This document shows, one piece after another, positions 51,356 to 60,158 of a stretch of DNA of 64,000 nt (position 1 is the stretch's first letter; every line of letters begins with the position of its first letter). The position numbers and the translations under genes were made by a program. Location of the stretch: NCBI RefSeq assembly GCF_000710775.1, contig NZ_JOJP01000001.1, forward strand, positions 5,485,471-5,549,470, written 5' to 3'. The DNA comes from Endozoicomonas elysicola. GTDB lineage: Bacteria > Pseudomonadota > Gammaproteobacteria > Pseudomonadales > Endozoicomonadaceae. The notes under the pieces are model-generated. The model searched no databases. It was given only the letters and a program-made list of their open reading frames with translations, and was not told the DNA's origin.

Positions 51356-52756
51356 ATGAACAGTGAACAGGCAGAAGCTGGAAATCAGGATCTTATCTAT
51401 CAACTGGATGACCGGCCACCAGCGCCGCAGGCGTTTTTCGCCGCCCTTCAGCATGTTCTGGCCAGTTTTGTCGGTGTGATTACTCCGACACTGATCATTG
51501 GTGGTGTCCTTGGCCTCGGAGAACACATTCCCTACCTGATCAGCATGGCGCTGATCGTCTCTGGAGTAGGTACCTTTATTCAAGCCCGACGGTTTGGGCC
51601 TGTTGGTGCAGGCATGATCTGCCTTCAAGGTACAAGCTTTGCTTTTCTGGGTTCTGTACTCGCTGCCGGATTTATTGCCAAAAGTCAGGGAGGAGGCCCT
51701 AACGAGATTCTCTCTCTGATTTTTGGTATCTGTTTTCTGGGTGCATTTGTGGAAATAGTCCTGTCCCAGTTTCTTGATAAACTGAAAAGAATCATTACGC
51801 CCCTGGTAACCGGTATTGTCATCACCATTATCGGAATTTCACTCATAAAGGTGGGCATGACCGATCTGGCTGGAGGGTTCAAAGCGCCCGACTTTGGAAG
51901 CCTGCAGAACCTGGCACTGGGTGGTTCGGTACTGGCAGTCATCATTATGCTCAATCGATCCAGTAACCAATGGCTGCGACTGTCGTCCATTGTCATTGGT
52001 TTGATTACCGGTATGGCTCTGGCCCTGTTTATGGGTAAAACCAGTACTGCAGCCATTATGGAATCAATTTCGCAACAACCATGGCTCAGCATTCCTGTTC
52101 CCTTTAAATATGGCTTCTCTTTTGACTGGGTCGCCTTTCTGCCCATTGCCATCATTTATCTGATCACAGCTATTGAATCTACCGGAGACCTGACCGCTAA
52201 CTGCATGATCTCCAAGCAGCCCATTCAGGGAGAAAACTACCTTCGTCGTATTAAAGGCGGTGTTCTGGGTGATGGTTTCAACTCCATGCTGGCTGCTGTT
52301 TTCAACACCTTTCCCAACACCACCTTCAGCCAGAATAACGGGGTTATTCAACTGACGGGTGTGGCCAGCCGTTATGTTGGTTATTTTGTGGCTGGCATTC
52401 TGGTCATTCTCGGCTTGTTCCCTGTGGTAGGAGCCATCCTGCAGCAGATCCCCAAGCCTGTACTGGGTGGAGCAACACTGGTTATGTTTGGCACCGTTGC
52501 TGCCGCCGGGGTCAAGATTCTTGCAGCAGAGCAACTGGACCGCCGAAAGCTGCTGATTATGGCTGTCTCTTTCGGGATTGGACTGGGTGTTACGCTGGTA
52601 CCCGATCTGTTGAAAGAAATGCCGAAAGTGGTGCAGAACATTTTTGGCTCGGCAGTCACTTCCGGAGGCCTCTCTGCCATTCTCCTGAGTCTTCTCCTGC
52701 CCTCTGATGAGACGAATGAAGAACACGTTTCTCCTGCGGTTGCCGAGCAGGTCTGA
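51356..52756 (+). CDS. NCS2 xanthine/uric acid-type permease
   Basis: Nucleobase:cation symporter-2 protein of 466 aa with about 14 membrane segments. Signature stretches: ALQHVLASFVGVITPTLIIGG near the N-terminus, GPVGAGMICLQGTSFAFLG near residue 80, the substrate-site glutamate in ITAIESTGDLTANC, and NTFPNTTFSQNNGVIQLTGVASR. The QNNG motif and length match the XanQ/UacT/PbuX purine group more than UraA. Near a Tsx-like porin and RutR, it probably brings xanthine or urate into the cell. Confidence 0.88.
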   Translation: MNSEQAEAGNQDLIYQLDDRPPAPQAFFAALQHVLASFVGVITPTLIIGGVLGLGEHIPYLISMALIVSGVGTFIQARRFGPVGAGMICLQGTSFAFLGSVLAAGFIAKSQGGGPNEILSLIFGICFLGAFVEIVLSQFLDKLKRIITPLVTGIVITIIGISLIKVGMTDLAGGFKAPDFGSLQNLALGGSVLAVIIMLNRSSNQWLRLSSIVIGLITGMALALFMGKTSTAAIMESISQQPWLSIPVPFKYGFSFDWVAFLPIAIIYLITAIESTGDLTANCMISKQPIQGENYLRRIKGGVLGDGFNSMLAAVFNTFPNTTFSQNNGVIQLTGVASRYVGYFVAGILVILGLFPVVGAILQQIPKPVLGGATLVMFGTVAAAGVKILAAEQLDRRKLLIMAVSFGIGLGVTLVPDLLKEMPKVVQNIFGSAVTSGGLSAILLSLLLPSDETNEEHVSPAVAEQV

Positions 52757-52796
52757 CGTTTCCGCCATCTATTAATTCCTAATTCCAAGAACCCAC

Positions 52797-52820
52797 CGCT
52801 GAAGGCTTAGGTCTTCAGCG
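52797..52820 (+). terminator. Hairpin between the permease and porin genes
   Basis: CGCTGAAG and CTTCAGCG with an 8-nt loop in the 110-nt gap. No T-tract follows, so read-through into the porin gene is likely. Confidence 0.5.
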
Positions 52821-52866
52821 TCAGGGAAGCTTTGTCCTGAAAATAACAACCCAAAAGGAAGCCACC

Positions 52867-53622
52867 ATGAAAATGAAAAAAACAATAACTGCCTTTGCCT
52901 CTGTACTGGCACTGACCTCTATAAATGCTGAAGCTAAAACCCTCTGGAGTGATAACAGTATCAGCCTGCTCTATGGCTCAACCTTTGAAGGTGCTGAAGA
53001 GGATAAGAAAAAGGTTACCTTGACCCTAGAGCATGCCAGTGGCCATAGCTGGGGGGATGTATTCTTCTTTATGGATCGCTTGAGGGCAACGGAAGGGGAT
53101 AACAACAGTGAAGTCTGGTCAGAACTGCATCCACGCTTCAGTATTCCCAAATTGACGGGAATGGACTGGGACAGTGGGCTGATCAAAGATTTTTATCTCT
53201 CAACACAGATTGAAATGGGCAGCAATAAAAACGTTAACCAGACTAACTATCTGGTCGGTGCAGGCGTTGACTTCGATGTGCCCGGATTCAAGTTCCTGAA
53301 GGTGAACGCATACGGTCGATCCAATGAAAACTACGACAGTAACTACCAGGTTTCTCCCGCATGGGCAGTACCCTTTGACCTCGGCAACCAGAAGTTTCTC
53401 TTTGATGGCTGGATCGACTGGGTCAGTAAAACGAAAAATAACGGCGCAGATGTTACCTCAAACTGGCAGACCCATCTGCAACTCAAATATGACCTGGGTA
53501 ATCTCTGGGGCAGTGAGCATACCGTTTATGTAGGCACCGAATATCGTTATTGGCACAACAAGTTTGGCGTAAGTGGCTGGAATGAACGAGTGTGGCAGGG
53601 CTTGATAAAAGTGCATTTGTAA
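52867..53622 (+). CDS. Tsx-like nucleoside/nucleobase outer-membrane channel
   Basis: A 251-aa outer-membrane protein: signal peptide to about residue 23 (AEA-KTL), then short amphipathic beta strands and conserved Tsx/OmpK segments (SISLLYG, LEHASGHSWGDVFFFMD, WSELHPRFS, KDFYLSTQIEMG, YRYWHNKFG), ending VHL. Tsx forms a 12-stranded channel for nucleosides. A ribosome site (AAAAGGAAG) precedes the ATG. Placed between an NCS2 permease and rutR, it likely provides outer-membrane entry for the same bases. Confidence 0.83.
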   Translation: MKMKKTITAFASVLALTSINAEAKTLWSDNSISLLYGSTFEGAEEDKKKVTLTLEHASGHSWGDVFFFMDRLRATEGDNNSEVWSELHPRFSIPKLTGMDWDSGLIKDFYLSTQIEMGSNKNVNQTNYLVGAGVDFDVPGFKFLKVNAYGRSNENYDSNYQVSPAWAVPFDLGNQKFLFDGWIDWVSKTKNNGADVTSNWQTHLQLKYDLGNLWGSEHTVYVGTEYRYWHNKFGVSGWNERVWQGLIKVHL

Positions 53623-53642
53623 TATCGAAACATACTGCTTTT

Positions 53643-53702
53643 GAAGTATCATACTGGCTTGGTATCACCCTCCCGGCATGCCGGTATCAGGAATGATACT
53701 TC
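53643..53702. promoter_or_regulatory. Nested inverted repeats upstream of the RutR-type gene
   Basis: GAAGTATCAT at 53643 pairs with ATGATACTTC at 53693. Between them lie two direct GGTATCA copies (53661 and 53683) and a perfect 12-bp palindrome CCGGCATGCCGG (53673-53684). It may end the porin message, or be an operator for the regulator downstream. Confidence 0.5.
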
Positions 53703-53750
53703 TTCTCTCATCACCTGAGGTTACAACCATTAGCAGGATTGAATGAGCAT

Positions 53751-54395
53751 ATGGAAGCAGTTGCGAAAAAATACCGTCCCGGCAAGATCCGGGAAAATAA
53801 TAAAAAAAGCATTCTGGCCGCTGCCGAACAAGAGTTTGTGACCCACGGCTTCAAGGGCGCTACCATGCAGCGTATCGCTGAACGGGCAAACCTTCCCAAA
53901 GCCAACGTTCACTACTACTTCAGCAATAAGCTCTCGCTCTATGCTGCCGTTCTGTCAAATATCTTGAAGCTATGGGATCAGAGCTTTAACAGCTTGAGTC
54001 CCGAGGATGCCCCAGAAGAAGCACTGGCAGCCTATATACATACCAAAATCATGTTCTCCCGAAAGAATCCCCTGGCATCCAGAATCTTTGCCCAGGAGAT
54101 CATCAATGGAGGTCCTCACCTCACGGCGTATTTTGGAGAGGATTACCGGAAATGGTTTCGTGGACGGGCACAGGTATTCAAGGCTTGGTCTGACCAAGGA
54201 AAAATGGACCCGGTCGATCCTGTGCACCTGATCTTTCTGCTCTGGTCATCCACTCAGCATTATGCAGACTTTTCCTACCAGATCGCACAGGCCCTTGGGA
54301 AAGATAAGCTCGAGCAGTCTGACTACGATCAGGCAACAGAGACGTTAACCCGGATAGTTCTGAAAGGGCTGGGCATTACTCCAAACCAACGTTAA
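53751..54395 (+). CDS. rutR: TetR-family regulator, RutR type
   Basis: A 214-aa TetR-family regulator (E. coli RutR has 212). The helix-turn-helix is in AEQEFVTHGFKGATMQRIAE and LPKANVHYYFSNKLSLYAAV, and the C-terminal part QEIINGGPHLTAYF, WSSTQHYADFSYQI matches RutR, which senses uracil or thymine and controls pyrimidine and purine genes. A TTG start at 53739 is an alternative. RutR-like boxes occur upstream of xdhA and of the nearby permease. No rutABCDEFG pyrimidine operon is in the window. Confidence 0.82.
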   Translation: MEAVAKKYRPGKIRENNKKSILAAAEQEFVTHGFKGATMQRIAERANLPKANVHYYFSNKLSLYAAVLSNILKLWDQSFNSLSPEDAPEEALAAYIHTKIMFSRKNPLASRIFAQEIINGGPHLTAYFGEDYRKWFRGRAQVFKAWSDQGKMDPVDPVHLIFLLWSSTQHYADFSYQIAQALGKDKLEQSDYDQATETLTRIVLKGLGITPNQR

Positions 54396-54414
54396 CGCTA
54401 CTTGAAAAATCGGC

Positions 54415-54732
54415 CTATCTCGCCTCATTCCAGCGACGGAAGGTCGATATCATTGCCTGAGCAGCCCTGTCATCACGGATATGGTCAGGTAGCTTATTGT
54501 ATTCCTGCCAGCTGCGGTAATGCTCAATAAGCGCTTTAGGCGCAAGTTCACGATAAGTTTCCGGATTCTTACGACCATATTCCCACTTCTGAAAAGCTGT
54601 GCGAATTGAGTTCAACCCCACTGAGGAATGATGGCAATCCGAACCCTCTTTATCCATAAGTGCATGAGCAGATGGGCTTAATAACAAGAAAGACACGATT
54701 ACCATGGAAAATGTATATTGAAACAAAGTCAC
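54415..54732 (-). CDS. Small secreted protein of unknown function
   Basis: A 105-aa protein with a signal peptide (cleavage near AHA-LMD at residue 24). The mature part is helical and tryptophan-rich (FQKWEYG, HYRSWQEYN, FRRWNEAR), with repeated aromatic-charged units. No family recognised. It is convergent to rutR. Confidence 0.6.
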   Translation of the reverse strand: MTLFQYTFSMVIVSFLLLSPSAHALMDKEGSDCHHSSVGLNSIRTAFQKWEYGRKNPETYRELAPKALIEHYRSWQEYNKLPDHIRDDRAAQAMISTFRRWNEAR

Positions 54733-54804
54733 AAGACTACTCCATGTATTTATAATGATACTTTTTTAAGAATAGGCAGGTAACCCATGCTTTGCGAAGC
54801 TTAG

Positions 54805-55455
54805 CTAAACTTCTGTTTCCTTTTTTTTATCCAATTGAAGTCCCATTCGATCAAGGAGCTTTCCTCGATACAATGGATCACGATGCAGCTCAATCTCAGT
54901 AGCCTTTGCGGGCCCAATAGTTAACTGCGAAGAGAAAAGCTTCTGCTGCCCGGGCTTCCAAATTGAACTGGGATCAACAGATACGCAAAATTTTTTATTT
55001 TTACTATCGGAATCAATCACCTTATGAAAACCATAAAATCCCCTACACTCATCCAGTGGCCTTGCCTCAATTAAGACCATTGCTTGCTTTTTAAAGCCAT
55101 GTTCATAACAGGACGTAAATTCTAAAATAACCTCAGTCTCAGCACGGGATTTCACTTTAAAAGAATCGATTAGAGCGCATTGTCTTGGGGTAAATATAGA
55201 TGTTTCACTAAAAGATTGAACTTTGGCACATGATCTTTTATCCAAACCCAAATTTATCAGGTCATTAGTGATAGCAGGTTGTCTTTCCTGAACACTTGGC
55301 CCACTGCCAGTATGCTCTCTAGTACTCCTTCCATCAAAAGACCTTAAGCCCAATCGATTAGTCCCAGCTGATAAATTATTTAACCCTCCTGATATTAAGG
55401 GGTTTCGCTGAATAGCTGGAATAGGAAAACCTGGTACGAAATAACAATTGCTCAT
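54805..55455 (-). CDS. Hypothetical protein
   Basis: A 216-aa protein with no recognised domain. The N-terminal 60 residues are rich in Pro, Ser, Gly and Asn; the rest contains six scattered cysteines and mixed alpha/beta character. The frame opens at 55545, but the residues before the ATG at 55455 look like translated AT-rich leader. There is no clear ribosome site. AT-rich codon use resembles that of the OTU and kinase genes. It could be a lineage-specific or secreted protein. Confidence 0.5.
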   Translation of the reverse strand: MSNCYFVPGFPIPAIQRNPLISGGLNNLSAGTNRLGLRSFDGRSTREHTGSGPSVQERQPAITNDLINLGLDKRSCAKVQSFSETSIFTPRQCALIDSFKVKSRAETEVILEFTSCYEHGFKKQAMVLIEARPLDECRGFYGFHKVIDSDSKNKKFCVSVDPSSIWKPGQQKLFSSQLTIGPAKATEIELHRDPLYRGKLLDRMGLQLDKKKETEV

Positions 55456-55617
55456 AGTGATCAAAATCAGGAAATTGTGAATCTTTAGATTATCTTCAGT
55501 TTTGATAAAAACAAGCAATGCAAAAGTATTTAGTATGAAGATCAATTCATTATTTCTTATTTTAATATGGAGTTCATTGTTATGAACTCCATATTTATAG
55601 TTGTAGATAGGTAGGTC

Positions 55618-55983
55618 TCAGTTAATGTGTAAACCATTATTACTTGCTATCTTCACCCTGCAATCGTAAGCATTGGCCATCATAGTGACCGAACTCAAAA
55701 AACCAAATGGCCTATACAGGTAAAGAGTATCCGCTCCCATATCCACAGCCTTTATACTCATCTGATTGATAGTACCCCAAACCATATCCCGATCACTGTG
55801 CAGCCAGTAATCGTAAAAATGCCCTTCTGAGCCATAAACCGTACCTTTAAGTTCACAGCCTTCAATACGATCCGTTTCGTCCCAGACAACCTGAACTTTT
55901 CCGGACTCTTCCGTTGGAAAGGTAATGCAGCCCGTCAGGCTCAACGACACCATCAGCCCAAGAAGGCACTTCTTAACAATCAT
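55618..55983 (-). CDS. DUF4156-family lipoprotein
   Basis: A 121-aa lipoprotein: MIVKKCLLGLMVSLSLTGC with lipobox LTGC, then a small domain with VQVVWDETDRIEGCELKG, GSEGHFYDYW and AVDMGADTLYL, wording typical of the DUF4156 (YjeI-like) family. The frame begins with a TTG at 55995; the ATG at 55983 gives a normal signal. Function unknown. Confidence 0.68.
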   Translation of the reverse strand: MIVKKCLLGLMVSLSLTGCITFPTEESGKVQVVWDETDRIEGCELKGTVYGSEGHFYDYWLHSDRDMVWGTINQMSIKAVDMGADTLYLYRPFGFLSSVTMMANAYDCRVKIASNNGLHIN

Positions 55984-56089
55984 AAGGGTTATCAATCAGA
56001 TGAGAAATGTCGGCAGTATAAGGAAAAGCAGTAATAAGAGAATAAGTGAAAATCACCCAAACCATCTGAGCAAGAGTAAGGTGTATTGC

Positions 56090-56116
56090 AAAAAATAATG
56101 CCCCGACTGGCGGGGC
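56090..56116 (-). terminator. Minus-strand terminator
   Basis: GCCCCG, a 5-nt loop and CGGGGC, followed on the minus strand by ATTATTTTTT. It is 8 nt after the TGA of a short minus-strand frame and upstream of the DUF4156 gene. Confidence 0.72.
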
Positions 56117-56123
56117 TATAATC

Positions 56124-56246
56124 TCAGTACTTCCTCGTTGTTGTTATTATTTCCTTGGGGTGGCCATCCTTGGCCTGTACTTCCTTCCTGGAACCGGTAC
56201 TGAGTTGTTTCCTTTCAACGTTATATATCCACTTTGCATGCCAACT
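56124..56246 (-). pseudogene. Short minus-strand frame ending at a terminator; possible gene remnant
   Basis: A 40-codon frame without ATG ends with TGA 8 nt before a good terminator. Its translation is protein-like (VERKQLSTGSRKEVQAKDG, Lys/Thr-rich end). A second frame with an ATG at 56239 codes 30 residues and ends TAA TAA. Either a tiny gene or the remains of one would explain the terminator; no family recognised. Confidence 0.2.
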
Positions 56247-56438
56247 CTATCTATTCTCTTGACTACCAATGGCTGGAAGAAAAATCACAAATTTACAAAA
56301 TCTATATATTTGGGTATTTGTTACTCGCTACTGTCACCAAGAGAAACAAATAAACAGAGAGTGCTATCTTAATAGCGACCTTTTTAACGAAATCCTTTAG
56401 AAACTTTCTAACTGGCAGCTATACAAAAGGTATTTTTA

Positions 56439-56675
56439 ATGGAAAAAATGTTCGAGCGCTTGCAGTTCGGCTCATGTGAAATATGTGGTTTAGCTCAGCT
56501 ACCCGAAGAATTATCCTGTCTCATGGTACCGCTAGATGCCAAAAGAGTCCGTTTTTTTACCTTATTTTATTGTTCTGATAATCCACTCTGCCACAATAAA
56601 GCCCTTGATAGACTGTCAGAAAAGGAACGACAAGCTCAACATCAAAATACCCCGGTGTTCTTTGGAAAGATTTAG
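56439..56675 (+). CDS. Small cysteine-containing protein of unknown function
   Basis: A 78-aa protein preceded by AAAAGG at 9 nt. It contains a CEIC pair and a YCSDNPLCHNKALDRL segment, which could form a zinc site (four cysteines and a histidine). No family recognised. The upstream gap 55984-56438 holds only the terminator and short frames noted separately. Confidence 0.55.
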   Translation: MEKMFERLQFGSCEICGLAQLPEELSCLMVPLDAKRVRFFTLFYCSDNPLCHNKALDRLSEKERQAQHQNTPVFFGKI

Positions 56676-56695
56676 TTCAGTTATCCCCATAACAC

Positions 56696-57976
56696 TTATG
56701 TATCTGTTGCCGTAAACCGTATTGATTCCGATAAAGGCCCCATTAAATACCCCAGTAATGTCCGCTTTCCTGCCAAGATGTTTAGCTCAACAGTCATTCC
56801 CGGTATCAACTGACTGTTTTCATCAAAACCCGAACTTTCTGTTTCTATCATTGCCTTGTAATAGTGCTTCGCAGTGACATCATCCTTATAGGTATCCGCG
56901 CTGACTTCCAGAACCTTACCTTTAAGAGAGCCATAGGTCGTGTAATCGTAGGCAGACACACGAACATTAACCTCCTGCCCCGGCCAGACTTTCGCTCGAT
57001 CATAAGGAGCCACCATCGCCTCTACCATCAGTGGAACACCATCTGGAACAATTTCAGCCAGTACTGCACCTGGCGGCACCACTTCACCAATAGTATTAAC
57101 GTGCAGAGTATGCAGGGTGCCGGTAACAGGAGCCGCTACTTTTTCACGAACTTCCCTTTCCCGAGAGGAACGAATCTGCTCCTGAATCTGGGCTATTTCC
57201 AAGCGTATTTTGTTGTAATCATGCTGCGCTTCTTCACGAAAATCATTAACCAGCTTGGTTTTCTTCAGTTGTAACTCAGACAGACGGGCATCAATCACTG
57301 GAATCTGCTTCATCGACTGGTTAATTCGGGTTTCGATCTTCAGCAGCACCATCTTTTTTTCCAGCTGATTCTGAACTGAACCTGCTCCTTTACGCAAAAG
57401 AGTCGAGAGGATATCCAGTTGCTTCTGGGCAACTGCTCGCTCGTTGTTCATATCGTTGATTACCTGACCAAGCTCTGAAAGCTGGGCTTCTTCTTTATTG
57501 ATCTGCTGACGAACAATGGATATCTGCCCATTCAACTTTTTAATACGCTTTTTATGCAGTTCCAACTCATTGAGGTAGTATTCGTCATTCAGCGATATCT
57601 GCTCAATGGAAGCGGTGAGGTCTTCTCCGGTCATTTCCGCATACAGCCGTTGTGCCTTTGCAACCAAGCCTCTGAGCTTCTGCTTCAGAATACTGATGTT
57701 TTCGGTCAGGGTAGGATTCATTACTGAAAACAACACCATATCCTTGCTGACACGCTGCCCTTCTGTAACGTGTAACCCCGTGAGAATGCCACCTTCCAGG
57801 TGCTCAACGACCCGGTTATTACTGAATGTTGTCACTCGCCCATCACTCTTAACCACGACATCGATTTCAACAACGGCAGACCAGATCAGAAAGAACAACA
57901 CGATAAAGCTGATTGTAAAAATAATGGAGTAGCGGGTGAATAATCGATATTGCATACGGTTCAGCAGTGGTTTCAT
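56696..57976 (-). CDS. HlyD-family membrane fusion protein of a type I secretion system (SiiD/LapC-like)
   Basis: Periplasmic adaptor of 426 aa linking the ABC ATPase to TolC. One N-terminal membrane helix (about residues 16-36), EHLEGGILTGLHVTEGQRV as first lipoyl half, a long coiled coil (about 75-275), the second lipoyl half (KVAAPVTGTLHTLHVNTIG) and a beta-barrel with the C-terminal PGMTVELNILAGKRTLLGYL, typical of HlyD. It overlaps the SiiA-like gene by 4 nt, so the two are coupled. Confidence 0.88.
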   Translation of the reverse strand: MKPLLNRMQYRLFTRYSIIFTISFIVLFFLIWSAVVEIDVVVKSDGRVTTFSNNRVVEHLEGGILTGLHVTEGQRVSKDMVLFSVMNPTLTENISILKQKLRGLVAKAQRLYAEMTGEDLTASIEQISLNDEYYLNELELHKKRIKKLNGQISIVRQQINKEEAQLSELGQVINDMNNERAVAQKQLDILSTLLRKGAGSVQNQLEKKMVLLKIETRINQSMKQIPVIDARLSELQLKKTKLVNDFREEAQHDYNKIRLEIAQIQEQIRSSREREVREKVAAPVTGTLHTLHVNTIGEVVPPGAVLAEIVPDGVPLMVEAMVAPYDRAKVWPGQEVNVRVSAYDYTTYGSLKGKVLEVSADTYKDDVTAKHYYKAMIETESSGFDENSQLIPGMTVELNILAGKRTLLGYLMGPLSESIRFTATDT

Positions 57977-58581
57977 GACTCTTTCTCCACTACTTTGATG
58001 ATGACTTCATTACGCTGGTCAGTTCCGGAATCATCCAGTCTGATTTTAATATTCTCTGAAGGGATACCTAGCTTGGTCATAATGGCCCGAACCAGTGTTA
58101 TTCGACTGAAAGAAACTTCATAGGTAACCGTTTTGGCAATTCCGGGATCATTAAGCAGGCTGATAATGTAAATCGTCTTATCCTGAATACTGTCCAGGTT
58201 TTCTTTCAGCCACTTATCCAGCTCAGCTCTTGCCGTTTCAGCCAGACGGGAATTAAAATCCTGATACTTAATGCGTATCAGTTTATCCTTAACATCTACG
58301 CTGGCTTGACTCTCCAGCTGAACTTCCAATGCTTCAGAAATAATTTCCTTATCAAAATCAGCCTCCACAGAAGCCTGCTGCCCTATATCCAAAGCATCCC
58401 GGGTACCCGCACTCTTTTTATCGGTTTCAATGGCAGATTTGGCGATATCAAATCCCACCTGCACACTCAGTGCCGTGACTACCAGAATCAGTACAACCAC
58501 CAGAAATACGAATACAAGCAGCGTCGTTGACAACGCATCCACAAATCCAGGCCATGGGTTACTTTCGGGTTGTTTCGCCAT
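57973..58581 (-). CDS. SiiA-like MotB/ExbD-type proton-channel subunit
   Basis: A 202-aa membrane protein with a single N-terminal helix (about residues 17-42) preceded by ESNPWPGFVDALSTTL, where Asp15 is at the position of the essential proton-carrying aspartate of MotB and Salmonella SiiA. A periplasmic domain with peptidoglycan-binding-like OmpA features follows (IYIISLLNDPGIAKTVTYEV, SRITLVRAIMTKLGI). SiiA (about 210 aa) pairs with SiiB to energise export of the giant adhesin SiiE. Here it heads a coupled pair with the HlyD gene. Confidence 0.8.
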   Translation of the reverse strand: MAKQPESNPWPGFVDALSTTLLVFVFLVVVLILVVTALSVQVGFDIAKSAIETDKKSAGTRDALDIGQQASVEADFDKEIISEALEVQLESQASVDVKDKLIRIKYQDFNSRLAETARAELDKWLKENLDSIQDKTIYIISLLNDPGIAKTVTYEVSFSRITLVRAIMTKLGIPSENIKIRLDDSGTDQRNEVIIKVVEKES

Positions 58582-58830
58582 TATGCTCCACCGGCGGATC
58601 AGCAGAATTTGGATTAATGACTACCTGAAGAACCGAGCAGGTCATCAGTACAAGCGTGTCGTCCGAAAAATTGTCTTCTTATTTATCGTCTAACCTCCCT
58701 CCTTCTTGATGAACACTGCATTTTTTGACCACTTATAAAGTGGTGAAACCTCATTACAGTTCTCTCTGTTCAGGCCGATGCAAATTGGGATGATTTCCAG
58801 CATAAAACGGATACAGACGGAACTAACCTT

Positions 58831-60096
58831 ATGAAGCTGAAATGTCTGGTGGGGGTTTCTTCACTACTGTTTCTGGTCCCAACTCATGCACTCACATTGA
58901 CAGAGGCAGTTGAAAGGGCTCTGGAGTTCAATCCGATTGTCAAATCTCTCGGCGCCTCCGTTGATGTGAATAAAGCTCGATTAAGTCAGAGCTATTCTGA
59001 TTACCAACCCTCGATTACCTGGCAAGCTGAAGCTGGCAAAACCCGAAGCACTGGTAATAAGTGGCAGGACAAAACCAAATCCACCGTGATGCTCAACCAG
59101 GTTCTGTACGATTTTGGCCGTATTTCCAATACCGTCGACTCCAGAAAGCACAAGCTGACCGCCGCAGAGCATACGTTCAGTGACGGAAGTGAGAAGCTTG
59201 CACTGATTACGACCAAAGCTTATCTGGAAATTCTCAAGCTTGAAGAAGTTATTGACTTTATTGAAGAGAACATCGCCTTTTATAAGCGTTTCCTGGGTAT
59301 TCTTGAAACCAGAAATGAAGCAGGCGCAGCCAGTAAGTCTGATGTTCAGCGCCTGACCAGTCTGAGCCAGAATGCAGAGCTGGAGCTGATTCAATACAAA
59401 ACCGATCTGACATTTGCCAGAAAGACATTTAAAAGCCTCACAGGCATCGAACCTGATAATCTGACCACTCCGGTGCTTGATGGCATTGTGATTGAGCATT
59501 CTCTGGAGCAGCTGGTCGCATTTGCCATTAGCAAGAGCTACCAGATCCAGGCGCTGAAGGCCAACATCAATTCTGCTGAAGAGAACAGAGACAAAGCTAA
59601 ATCAGACCTTTATCCATCATTCGGTATCAAACTCGAAACCAGCAGGGAACACTCCCTCGACACATCAGAAACCTGGAAGACCACAGAATCGGGTTTAGTA
59701 ACCATGACCTATAAGCTCTGGGATGGTTTTAAAACCCGCCGTAAAGTGGATGAAAGTAATGCCAGAGTGATGCAAGCAGAGTATCGCCTGCGGGAAGCGG
59801 CATTAACTCTGGAAAAAAAAGTAGAGGAAGCCTACAGCTCAACTTTAAAGCTGATGGATGAAAAGGTCGTGAATGACCGAGCGATGGAAACCAACCGGGA
59901 AATCGTTGACCTCTATTACAAAGAGTTTGAATTGGGTGAAAAAACATTGCTGGACATAACCACTGCCCAAGGCGATTACCACATCAGTCGAATTCAAAGC
60001 GCTGTATTCCAGTATGACTTTTACAAGAGCGTATTAGACATCCGTTTTTATCTGAATGATGTCATCAATACGATTCGAAGTTTGCAGGATAGCTAA
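58831..60096 (+). CDS. TolC-family outer-membrane channel of type I secretion (SiiC-like)
   Basis: Outer-membrane efflux protein of 421 aa. Signal peptide (cleavage near THA-LTL at residue 20), then the duplicated helical/strand TolC pattern: LTEAVERALEFNP, LNQVLYDFGRI, ETRNEAGAASKSDVQRL and a second half with TYKLWDGFKTRRKV and FELGEKTLLDITTAQGDY. It is divergent from the siiA-hlyD pair, the 249-nt gap holding both promoters, and is followed by the SiiB-like gene. Confidence 0.88.
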   Translation: MKLKCLVGVSSLLFLVPTHALTLTEAVERALEFNPIVKSLGASVDVNKARLSQSYSDYQPSITWQAEAGKTRSTGNKWQDKTKSTVMLNQVLYDFGRISNTVDSRKHKLTAAEHTFSDGSEKLALITTKAYLEILKLEEVIDFIEENIAFYKRFLGILETRNEAGAASKSDVQRLTSLSQNAELELIQYKTDLTFARKTFKSLTGIEPDNLTTPVLDGIVIEHSLEQLVAFAISKSYQIQALKANINSAEENRDKAKSDLYPSFGIKLETSREHSLDTSETWKTTESGLVTMTYKLWDGFKTRRKVDESNARVMQAEYRLREAALTLEKKVEEAYSSTLKLMDEKVVNDRAMETNREIVDLYYKEFELGEKTLLDITTAQGDYHISRIQSAVFQYDFYKSVLDIRFYLNDVINTIRSLQDS

Positions 60097-60158
60097 AGCC
60101 TTCTGAACCCAAGCTTACTCTGGATTAGAGAAAAGCAGACAAAAAGGTAAACAGGGAC

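Noticed and set aside
52064-52768. 234-codon minus-strand frame
   Set aside because: It is an antisense shadow of the NCS2 permease gene; its translation has no domain-like character.
56160-56372. 70-codon plus-strand frame
   Set aside because: GTG start without ribosome site, and it lies opposite a minus-strand frame that ends at a terminator.
57973-58581. Flagellar MotB
   Set aside because: No flagellar genes nearby; the N-terminus and the type I secretion neighbours fit SiiA better.
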